Of a DNA stretch of 6,323 nucleotides, positions 1 to 6,105 are shown piece by piece. The DNA is from Globobulimina sp. (taxonomy: Eukaryota > Foraminifera > Rotaliida): contig PIVH01000313.1 in assembly GCA_003354225.1 (NCBI GenBank), positions 1 through 6,323 on the forward strand, written 5' to 3'. The notes beneath the pieces were generated by a model. It worked only from the letters and a program-made list of their open reading frames with translations. It did not search any database and had not been told where the DNA came from. Position 1 is the first letter of the stretch. The number at the start of each line of letters is the position of its first letter. The translations under genes and the position numbers were made by a program.

Positions 1-24
1 AATAATCCCGCTTTAATATTACGT

Positions 25-30
25 TTTATT
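25..30 (-). terminator. candidate poly(A) signal of the SAM/coiled-coil gene
   Basis: The minus strand reads AATAAA here, 109 nt past the TAA stop of the gene at 139-1668. The position suits a eukaryotic polyadenylation signal, but a hexamer in AT-rich DNA is weak evidence and no cleavage site can be seen. Confidence 0.35.
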
Positions 31-46
31 TGTGACGATAGATCTT

Positions 47-92
47 GTGTCATTTTTTAGTTAGAAATGTAGTGTCATTTTTTTAGTTAAGA
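47..92. repeat. two-copy direct repeat in a 3' flank
   Basis: A unit beginning GTGTCATTTTTTAGTTA occurs at 47-65 and again at 72-92, 25 nt apart, differing mainly in the length of the T run. The pair is bracketed by AGATCT at 40-45 and 90-95. It lies in the presumed 3' untranslated region of the minus-strand gene at 139-1668. It is probably a small local duplication, and no function can be assigned. Confidence 0.6.
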
Positions 93-138
93 TCTTCGAT
101 CACTAAACTAGTAAAGTGTTTGTTGCACAAATATTAAT

Positions 139-1668
139 TTAATTGACTCCCATCAATGCAAAATGACGACAACAAAATCTGCACATATCTGCATTATTTT
201 CACCATAATTCTGTAGAAATTCAAGTTTGAGAAAAATGCATTTTTCATCCAAAGCTAACTTTACATCAAAATTATCCACATCAAAATATTGTAATTCTTT
301 TGATAATTCTGGTTGAATGGGATCATTTGTCAAAGGATACCATTCCTTACGCCTAACATCGCCAATATGCACCGTCATTCTCCTGACATCTTGATTTGAC
401 TTATAATTTTTAAATATAATTTTCTTCGGAATCCATTTTTTATTTATTTCCGTATCTTTATATTTGAAAATGATCCAATCACATTCATCTGTTTCAAAAT
501 CATTATTCAATGAACTCCAATATTGCTTTGTATCACTTTTTAATAATAAATATTTTGGATGTCTCGTTAATGAATGTTTGCGGTGTGAATAGTATTCCAA
601 TTTTATTTTATTTAATCTTTGATTAAACGCATGTTTTATATTTACAAATTGTTCAATATTGGATTGAATAGTAATATCCATCGGTTCTTTCATTAAATAT
701 TCAATTTGACAGACATACAATTCATTGAATTGCAGTACATCAATCAACTGTGTTTTCATATGGATAATATCCTCATTTTCATCATCTCGCGACATGAACG
801 AAATGGTGCCATGTTTAAATATGTTCCATTCTTCATTCATTTTCTCATCATCCATATCTATCTTATATTTTATGATAATATTATCTTTATCGATATCTTT
901 GTTGTAATGTTTGAATAACCAATTTAATTTGATACAATATCCATCATTTTTATCCACAAAAACATGGGGTTTCCATAAAAGAATGGTTGGAAATGATACA
1001 AAATTTGAATTCGTCGTCTTTGTCAATGATGAGATTGCATGCTTTATATTATCATGCATTTCACCATCAAAGTTGACGGATATTATCGGAGTTATAGATT
1101 GGAGATGTTTTATTAAATCCGATTGTTTTTGGTATTTTGTAAATTTATCAGTGTTATTTTCGTTTTTATATTGGATTATATCGGAAATTTCTTGATTTAC
1201 CTTTTCTAATTTATTTAATTTCCATTCATCTATTTGTTGATGTACTTGTTTTTGTTTTGTTGTTAATCTCGTTATAATTTCTTGAAATTTCCCATCAATG
1301 TTTTTTTTTGCAGAATTGCAGCCACTTTCAATTGCTGTAAAATATGCTTCCAAAATATGTTGCATATCATCAAGTTGACTCAAAGTCGTTTCCGTTTTTT
1401 TAAAAGATTTGGGTTGTTTGGTTGGTGTTGATGTTGTTGGATTGTCCTGTTTTTGATGCAACTCTTTTAATTTCAAATTATCGTTGCCGTTTAATTGTAA
1501 TTTATGGCCTAATGTTGTCAATTCATTTTCATTCAATTTAGTTAAGTCAACAATTGTCGTAATTCCATTCTCTTGTAATTTTGTGTGCAAATGATCCAAA
1601 TTTAATTGAATTAAACATTTTAACAATGGACAAGTCTCTGTTTCAAAAACTGGTTCTTTTTGTGCCAT
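139..1668 (-). CDS. SAM domain / coiled coil / FN3-like / discoidin-like protein
   Basis: This is an uninterrupted 509-aa reading frame with ATG at 1668 and TAA at 139. Residues about 14-70 look like a SAM (sterile alpha motif) domain, with the pattern LNLDHLHTKLQENGI, then DLTKLNENELTTLG and a basic last helix. SAM domains mediate protein-protein oligomerisation. A polar linker (about 72-95) leads to a long helical, Lys/Gln-rich segment (about 96-190) that resembles the coiled coil of TRIM/RBCC proteins, but there is no RING or B-box. Residues about 230-327 have the spacing of a fibronectin-III-like fold (KLNW, YKIDM, W281, then LQFNELYVCQIEY). The C-terminus (about 368-508) has features of a discoidin/F5-8-type galactose-binding sandwich: DWIIFKY, WIPKKIIFKN, MTVHIG and a closing KLEFLQNYG. 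There is no signal peptide or membrane segment, so it is probably a cytoplasmic scaffold. The SAM call is fairly firm; the two beta domains are inferred from pattern. It is head-to-head with the receptor gene, 57 bp away. Confidence 0.85.
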   Translation of the reverse strand: MAQKEPVFETETCPLLKCLIQLNLDHLHTKLQENGITTIVDLTKLNENELTTLGHKLQLNGNDNLKLKELHQKQDNPTTSTPTKQPKSFKKTETTLSQLDDMQHILEAYFTAIESGCNSAKKNIDGKFQEIITRLTTKQKQVHQQIDEWKLNKLEKVNQEISDIIQYKNENNTDKFTKYQKQSDLIKHLQSITPIISVNFDGEMHDNIKHAISSLTKTTNSNFVSFPTILLWKPHVFVDKNDGYCIKLNWLFKHYNKDIDKDNIIIKYKIDMDDEKMNEEWNIFKHGTISFMSRDDENEDIIHMKTQLIDVLQFNELYVCQIEYLMKEPMDITIQSNIEQFVNIKHAFNQRLNKIKLEYYSHRKHSLTRHPKYLLLKSDTKQYWSSLNNDFETDECDWIIFKYKDTEINKKWIPKKIIFKNYKSNQDVRRMTVHIGDVRRKEWYPLTNDPIQPELSKELQYFDVDNFDVKLALDEKCIFLKLEFLQNYGENNADMCRFCCRHFALMGVN

Positions 1669-1725
1669 GTAAATTAAAATAAGTAATTATACTAGAAAAC
1701 ATTTGTTAGTCAGAAGCATTCGAAA
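1669..1725. promoter_or_regulatory. 57-bp bidirectional promoter/leader between divergent genes
   Basis: Only 57 bp separate the start codons of the divergent SAM-protein gene (ATG at 1668, minus) and the seven-helix gene (ATG at 1726, plus). Promoter elements and both 5' leaders must lie here or overlap the opposing coding sequence. The stretch is AT-rich, with no recognisable TATA box in a standard position. It contains TTCGAAAA at 1719-1726, abutting the plus-strand ATG. The promoter role is inferred from layout only. Confidence 0.45.
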
Positions 1726-2736
1726 ATGTCCTTTTCTTTGGTGGTTCGAGGATGTCTTATTATCTCTACGGTATTTTGTTATACGATTGTAATAATGGAT
1801 ATTGCTACGCGGGCTGTAAATAACATTCACACTCACAAATATCAAAAATGTTTGAATATATGGTCTATGTTAACAATGGTTGTATGCTGCGCCAAAGTCA
1901 CCTTTAGTTTCATGTATACGCTATCATTTATTTGCCACACTGCAGTTTATATCAATACGTATATGATGGCCAAAGTATTTTTTACATTTTATCAGATTTA
2001 TAGACTTAAAGCATGTTTTAATTCATCAGTTCCAAAGTGTACATTCATCTTCTTATTTTTGAATGGGGTTTTTATTATATTAGTCATTCAAATTATTCAC
2101 TCATTCAATGTCTATCCATTACATGACACTGAACATAGTATCTGTTATTTAATTACAATCACATCAGCGCGGAAATTAGTATTCTTTGTGCTGATATGGT
2201 ATTATTTTTGGGATATGTTTGTTTTGTATAAATATGTTTCCAAAGTTACAATGCTTAGAAATAATGCAACCTCAACGTCCCATATCCAACAAACTACGCT
2301 TATTATATATAAAGTCACCATTCTGACGGTTATGAATGAAATCATATTCTTTTTTGCTACATTTATCCCATTGGGACTCAGTTTATTGTCAAGTAGTACC
2401 AATCTGTTTGGAATTCGATTAATAATAAGTAATATTGATGTGGTCACGTCATGTTTTATTATGTGTTTAATGACACAGCGTCAACATAAGAAATATCTAC
2501 AATTAATGCGATTATTTATGAAATGTAAATGTTGTTGCAATTGCTGTAAACAGTTGATATCTGTCACTGTGACATATGACAAAACAGAACCAGTAGCAAT
2601 GGAAACAAATAAAAATACTAAAAATATAGTAATATCTGCTCCAAGTACTAGTAAGCATCTACATACAATAACATCATTGGAAATTTCTGATATGCCTCAT
2701 ACATCAAACACGAGCAGAGTCAGCGGAGTTGAATGA
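1726..2736 (+). CDS. seven-transmembrane GPCR-like receptor
   Basis: This is an intact single-exon frame of 336 aa. The ATG at 1726 is the first after an in-frame TAG at 1693. I count seven hydrophobic segments, at residues about 9-28, 43-69, 72-95, 105-127, 147-171, 193-222 and 228-250. A polar tail of about 85 residues follows. The end of helix 3 carries YRL (92-94), where rhodopsin-like receptors have DRY. Cys70 at the start of helix 3 and Cys140 in the second outer loop could form the usual disulfide. An amphipathic stretch (about 253-266) followed by the cluster CKCCCNCC (267-274) resembles helix 8 with palmitoylation sites. The Ser/Thr-rich tail offers phosphorylation sites. There is no N-terminal ligand-binding domain and no cleavable signal peptide. 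The receptor call rests on topology; an unrelated seven-helix protein is possible, and no ligand or G-protein can be named. Confidence 0.8.
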   Translation: MSFSLVVRGCLIISTVFCYTIVIMDIATRAVNNIHTHKYQKCLNIWSMLTMVVCCAKVTFSFMYTLSFICHTAVYINTYMMAKVFFTFYQIYRLKACFNSSVPKCTFIFLFLNGVFIILVIQIIHSFNVYPLHDTEHSICYLITITSARKLVFFVLIWYYFWDMFVLYKYVSKVTMLRNNATSTSHIQQTTLIIYKVTILTVMNEIIFFFATFIPLGLSLLSSSTNLFGIRLIISNIDVVTSCFIMCLMTQRQHKKYLQLMRLFMKCKCCCNCCKQLISVTVTYDKTEPVAMETNKNTKNIVISAPSTSKHLHTITSLEISDMPHTSNTSRVSGVE

Positions 2737-2831
2737 GTAATTTGAACTTTCGAATCCGGAAACATGTGAACAAACGGAGCAAATCCTTGTATATCTACAT
2801 ATATTCATTCGCAATCACTTTTTTTTTCCGC

Positions 2832-2867
2832 TGTCAGATTGTACTTTTACGGACATTGTCAGATTGT
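2832..2867. repeat. direct repeat of an 11-mer
   Basis: TGTCAGATTGT occurs at 2832-2842 and 2857-2867 (period 25). A partial third copy, CAGATTGT, lies at 2917-2924. The copies are 3' of the receptor gene and just upstream of the foldback element. This could be a decayed tandem repeat or part of an element's edge; no function is visible. Confidence 0.45.
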
Positions 2868-2937
2868 GTATATGTACAAGATTTGCACTGATTGAGCTGT
2901 TTGTTTATGTACATTCCAGATTGTTGATAAAATTATT

Positions 2938-3117
2938 TGATGACTAGATTACTCCGTGAAAATCTTAAAATCACTGTTATCACCTCGCAATTCAGAAATA
3001 TTTTCCTAGATCACATAATATCAAAACGATGACGAAACTAGCAAGAAAACTAAAAATTTGTCGTTTGTGAGGTGATAACAGTGATTTTAAGATTTTAACT
3101 AAGTAAGCTAGTCATCA
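2938..3117. mobile_element. foldback / MITE-like inverted-repeat element
   Basis: The arms at 2938-2990 and 3065-3117 are inverted copies of each other: 53 nt each, ungapped, 48 of 53 positions matching. A perfect 28-nt core lies at 2959-2986 against 3069-3096. The outer ends read TGATGACTAG and CTAGTCATCA, and the loop is 74 nt (2991-3064) with no coding potential. Size, long terminal inverted repeats, AT-rich filler and intergenic position fit a non-autonomous foldback DNA element. TTATTTGA occurs at 2933-2940 and 3124-3131, but it overlaps the left arm and lies off the right end, so it is a doubtful target-site duplication. Alternatively it is a hairpin in the 3' untranslated regions of the convergent genes. 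Transcription through it would give a long stem. Confidence 0.7.
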
Positions 3118-3218
3118 TTCAAGTTATTTGAACAAATCTTTCACTTCTTTTGTGCTTGACTAAGTTTTTTAAAGTTTTTTGCACCTGCACTGGAACAAGA
3201 TTTAGATATGGAATTAGA

Positions 3219-3224
3219 TTTAAT
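3219..3224 (-). terminator. candidate poly(A) signal of the transporter gene
   Basis: The minus strand reads ATTAAA, 89 nt past the transporter's TGA stop. No AATAAA is present on this strand in the spacer. This is weak evidence on its own. Confidence 0.25.
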
Positions 3225-3225
3225 A

Positions 3226-3240
3226 GATTAGATTAGATTA
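3226..3240. repeat. short GATTA tandem repeat
   Basis: Three perfect copies of GATTA lie in the spacer 3' of the transporter gene. It is a minor microsatellite with no evident role. Confidence 0.6.
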
Positions 3241-3312
3241 ATTTAACATAAACCTCGTGCATAAATAATCACTTGGTTTAGCAAAAAAGAAAACGGAAGA
3301 TATAATTCATAT

Positions 3313-4758
3313 TCAGTTTGATTTCCTAGATTTTAACCACAACAAAATAAATCCTAGCAATGCCAAAATAGCAATATACACTCCGACCAGCCCTAAATGT
3401 ACCTGCGATAACAAAGTAGCAACCACAGGCGCCGTACCAGCAAATAAAGCCTGAGACAAATTGTACCCAACGCCCATCACACAATATCTCACAACAACAT
3501 CATCCACGCAATCCACCATACACACTTGCATCGGGCCTGCAAAACCTCCCAATACAATCCCAGCAACAAATTGTGTAATTATGAATGGATACACTTCTCC
3601 ATTTTTAGTCAATCCATCAAGCAATAAATAGGTTGGGATCGCCAATAAAACTGACAATAATGCACTAAGTCTCATTGTTGTAAAGTATGTATATATATCA
3701 CTGACATATCCACCAAATAACAGGCAACTACATATCCATAACAACATAATTGAATTTACAATAAAAGCATGTTCAACACAGGGAATTCTTTCATTTTCCA
3801 GATACGTCGGCAACCATAAAAAACAAATATGAAATGGAGCAGACCACGGTGCCACAATACCTGTTATATATAATATTTCCTTCCAATATGACAGCACCGC
3901 TTTACTCAACGGATTGCGTACAATTTGATGCGATTTACAAGCGGCCTCAAATTCATGTGAATCAGTCATTTTATATTGAGTCACAAATCCAATAATACCA
4001 ATTATAAATGACAACAAAAATGGTATTCTCCAGCCATATCTATCCATTGCATCGCCTGATAACACAGCCTCAAAAATGGAGGCAACCCACGCTCCAAACA
4101 TGGTGCCAACAGTTGCTGTCATCATAACTAAAGAGCCATAAAATCCCCTTTTCTCTTTTTTGCAACTTTCCACTAAAAATAACATCGAACCAACCAACTG
4201 TCCACCAACTGATAAGCCTTGGAATAATCGCAACAGTGTTAATATTATTGGTGCTGCAATGCCAATGCTTGAATATGTTGGTAATAGTCCCAGACAAAAG
4301 GTAGAAATAAACATCATTACCATCGATATTTGTAATGCTAATTTTCTACCCATTTTATCTCCTAAAATACCAAACAATACACCACCAACTGGTCTGGCAA
4401 TGAATGCGCCTGCAAATACGCCATATGATTTAATCAGTTCTGCTGTCGGGGAGGATGATGGGAAAAATGAATTTCCAATCGGTTGAGCCAAGAATCCAAA
4501 CACTATATAATTTTAAACTTCAAGTTGATTAACAATGTATAAGTTATGGGTTAGAAGCAAACCTGCAAAGTCATACCATTCCAATATATTTCCCACTGAC
4601 CCGCCTATAATTTGTGTCCATGTCACATCGACATGTTTCTGCTCGTATTGCATCACATTTTGTTCAAGTTCCATTGTAGCCAGCAACTCCACATCTTCTT
4701 TATCATTTTTACCACTACCATAATGTGACATGCTCACGTAATCTGTTTTTGAAGTCAT
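3313..4758 (-). CDS. MFS transporter, metabolite:H+ symporter (ProP-like) family, two exons
   Basis: This is a probable proton-coupled solute symporter. Known members of this MFS branch carry proline/betaine, citrate, shikimate and dicarboxylates; the substrate here is unknown. Exon 1 is 4758-4563 and exon 2 is 4502-3313, joined across a 60-nt intron, giving 461 aa. The junction rebuilds the family's helix-1 motif GNILEWYDFAVFGFLAQ (residues 56-72), with Val66 split by the intron. Other motifs are RPVGG (102-106), the loop 2-3 signature GDKMGRK (113-119), RLFQGLSVGGQ (157-167; the family usually has Glu at the last position), YGWRIPF (221-227), and GYNLSQ plus GTAP near the end (411-424). About 12 hydrophobic segments are visible. 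The second-half SD..GRR motif is eroded (SDIYTYFT). ATG at 4758 is preferred because ATG 4833 would overlap the divergent gene's exon; 4731 is also possible. The length is normal for the family. Confidence 0.88.
4503..4562 (-). other. 60-nt spliceosomal intron in the transporter gene
   Basis: On the minus strand the donor is GCAG|GTTTGC and the acceptor is TATATAG|TG. The intron is phase 1, splitting a Val codon. If it is retained, exon 1 runs into a stop after 20-odd codons. Removal restores the transporter motif exactly, which is the main support. It is AT-rich relative to the exons. Confidence 0.9.
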
Positions 4759-4792
4759 TTTAAGAGCCGTTTTCGAGAATTCAAAACATATA
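4759..4792. promoter_or_regulatory. 34-bp bidirectional promoter/leader between divergent genes
   Basis: This is the whole gap between the preferred transporter start (ATG at 4758, minus) and the start of the secreted cysteine-rich protein (ATG at 4793, plus). Using ATG 4731 would widen it to 61 bp. It contains TCGAAAA on the minus strand (4776-4770), also present beside the start of the receptor gene. Promoter function is inferred from layout. Confidence 0.4.
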
Positions 4793-5590
4793 ATGTCTGT
4801 TGTCATAGTTATTGTAGCATTGATATTAATCATTAATAGTGTTCAGGGTGATTCTGGTATGTTAATAATGCAAACAATATCCATGTGAAGCATTAATGAT
4901 AATCTCAAACAGAAATTAGCTGCGCAAATATACGATGTTCAGGCCCCTGTTTAGAGACCTCCGAAGGTCCAAAATGTTGTTCATTTGATGAAGATTGTTC
5001 AATGGAGGATTACAATAAAAAAAATTGCATAAAATGTGGAGATGTCAGATATGAGAATGAATGTTATGCAAAATGTAATGGAAACGCTGTCGAATCTGAA
5101 CGATGCTCATCATGTTAAATATACAGCATTTATATACATTTCCTATATCATTATATACATTTATGCCAACTGTATAGGTGAACAAGATTCTGGTTGTAGG
5201 ACTGCAGGATGTTCCGGAGAATTATGTGTAGCAAAAGATTCTGATATTGTAGCATCAATTTGTGTATTTAAATGTGAATATAAATGCACAAAATTTCAAA
5301 CATGTGCTCAAAATGAGCAGGCAGATTGTGAATGGATTACAAATCCAGAAGATGCAGTAAAATATGTTGGTGATTGTATGGCAGTGTGTGGTGCTGTGGG
5401 TGATCTCGAGGTTAATGAGAATAAGGAGAGAGTTAAGATGTGTCGCTGTACAATGGAATATAATCCCTTATGTTGTAATGGAAAAACTTATCCAAATCCA
5501 TGTAGTGCAGAGTGTAAAGGTGGAATAAGAAAACCAGCTGGAAAACAGCAAGAATGCCAAATCGGTGAATGTGTGCGTAAAGATTTGTGA
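4793..5590 (+). CDS. secreted Kazal / eight-cysteine-cluster protein, three exons
   Basis: The exons are 4793-4856, 4913-5113 and 5178-5590. Spliced, they encode 225 aa with an unbroken frame across both junctions. Residues 1-19 form a signal peptide (hydrophobic 3-15, likely cleavage after VQG). The mature part has 30 cysteines, pointing to a disulfide-rich extracellular protein. Module 1 (about 25-89) ends in a degenerate Kazal-like pattern: C60, C63, then GDVRYENEC and C76. Module 2 (95-139) has exactly eight cysteines, opening CRTAGCSGELC and ending CEW, and resembles the eight-cysteine-cluster domain known from bacterial and some eukaryotic secreted proteins. Module 3 (about 155-220) is a Kazal domain: CTMEYNPLC (179-187), then GKTY, C197, C201. 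In Kazal inhibitors this loop binds serine proteases; by position P1 would be Met181. Serine-protease inhibition is inferred for module 3 only. It is divergent from the transporter and convergent with the GH27 fragment. Confidence 0.88.
4857..4912 (+). other. 56-nt intron 1 of the secreted Kazal-like gene
   Basis: The donor is G|GTATGT and the acceptor is AAACAG|AA, phase 1. It joins the signal-peptide exon to the first cysteine-rich exon (…GDSEISC…). Unspliced, the frame stops within the intron (TGA), so the signal peptide reaches the cysteine-rich body only after splicing. Confidence 0.88.
5114..5177 (+). other. 64-nt intron 2 of the secreted Kazal-like gene
   Basis: The donor is CAT|GTTAAA and the acceptor is GTATAG|GTGAAC, phase 1 within a Cys codon. 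Splicing gives CSSCEQDSGC. A TAA lies 2 nt into the intron in frame, so retention would end the protein right after module 1. The intron is strongly AT-rich, unlike the flanking exons. Confidence 0.85.
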
Positions 5591-5644
5591 ATTTGAAACT
5601 GTATACATTAGCCTTGCACTGCAATGAATAATTAATATTTCTAA

Positions 5645-5650
5645 AATAAA
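5645..5650 (+). terminator. candidate poly(A) signal of the Kazal-like gene
   Basis: AATAAA lies 54 nt past the TGA stop of the secreted protein gene, inside the 89-bp convergent spacer. The position suits polyadenylation of the plus-strand transcript. No comparable signal was found for the opposing minus-strand fragment. Confidence 0.45.
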
Positions 5651-5679
5651 AATTTACAAAACATATTTTTCAAGCAAAG

Positions 5680-6105
5680 TTAAGAGCAATTCTGCAAAAC
5701 CAAAAATGTGGTATCTTGGCTTGCAACACTGACAATAATCGGACTCCCATAATTCGCAGTTTTTCCTGTCCAAATATCCGTTGATTGACATGATTTCAAG
5801 CCATTATTGTTTGTAATTTCACTCAATGTCGCATTCATATTCCTTGCACTATTTCCAGCCACATTAAAAAATGCAACATAATATTTGCCACCACTTTGTG
5901 CCGCAGCCCATTTGACTTCGACGGGATTCCCGGATCTATCATACGTTGATGAGGCTAATTGTCGATTGTTGCTAGACTCAATATTCACACTTAGCGCCAT
6001 TTTATTTGTCAATAAACCCAACGTAAAAGCATCACTTTGCAATGCCATTACTTCCCCGCCAAATGCGGAAATCACTGATGTCCATATTTTCTGAAGTGGT
6101 GTTGG
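5680..6105 (-). pseudogene. GH27 alpha-galactosidase-like C-terminal remnant
   Basis: This frame is open from 6105 down to a TAA at 5682-5680. The recognisable part starts near FGGEVMALQ and continues DAFTLGLLTNK, then SSNNRQL. These match the end of the catalytic barrel in the GH27 subgroup that has FGG...FTL.LLTN followed by an NRQL segment. Next comes the C-terminal beta-sandwich (VEVKWAAA, GGKYYVAFFN, ATLSEI, STDIWTGK, TTFLVLQNCS) and a natural stop. The active-site barrel, including both catalytic aspartates, is absent. Upstream on the same strand is an unrelated lamin-tail fragment in another frame. I read it as a gene remnant or the 3' part of a chimeric locus, not a working glycosidase. 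A mis-assembled join would give the same picture. Its stop lies 89 bp from that of the convergent Kazal-like gene. Confidence 0.65.

Larger units (their letters stand above)
2737..3312. other. 576-bp tail-to-tail intergenic spacer
   Basis: I see no supportable gene on either strand between the receptor stop and the transporter stop. The stretch holds a duplicated 11-mer (2832-2867), the foldback element (2938-3117), a short GATTA tandem (3226-3240) and poly-T runs. It is several times larger than the other intergenic gaps in the window (34, 57 and 89 bp), and the foldback insertion accounts for about a third of it. Confidence 0.7.

Noticed and set aside
706-1195. Short plus-strand frames opposite the SAM/coiled-coil gene
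   Set aside because: They are antisense shadows of an intact, domain-bearing gene. Their hydrophobic look reflects the complement of Lys/Asn/Ile-rich codons.
2202-2447. 81-aa minus-strand frame opposite the receptor
   Set aside because: It is antisense to the intact seven-helix gene, with no recognisable domain.
2821-2870. Poly-T run followed by repeats as an RNA polymerase III terminator of a small RNA gene
   Set aside because: No A-box or B-box promoter or structured RNA could be recognised upstream. The T run is ordinary for this AT-rich spacer.
2938-3117. CRISPR-like or tRNA-like structure from the repeated arms
   Set aside because: There are only two arms, they are inverted rather than direct, and no tRNA cloverleaf or anticodon arm can be drawn. 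A foldback element explains it better.
4160-4486. 108-aa plus-strand frame opposite transporter exon 2
   Set aside because: It is antisense to well-conserved MFS motifs, with no independent support.
4513-4833. Separate 106-aa protein on the minus strand starting at ATG 4833
   Set aside because: Its C-terminal codons are intron sequence, and its N-terminus overlaps the signal-peptide exon of the divergent gene. The part from 4758 to 4563 is exon 1 of the transporter.
5036-5590. 184-aa unspliced protein on the plus strand beginning at ATG 5036
   Set aside because: Its first part reads exon 2 in the wrong frame and translates intron 2. The cysteine-rich frame and signal peptide only appear after splicing.
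6032-6105. Programmed ribosomal frameshift joining the lamin-tail and GH27 frames
   Set aside because: I saw no convincing slippery heptamer with a downstream stem, and the joined product would be two incomplete domains. Gene breakage or a misjoin is simpler.
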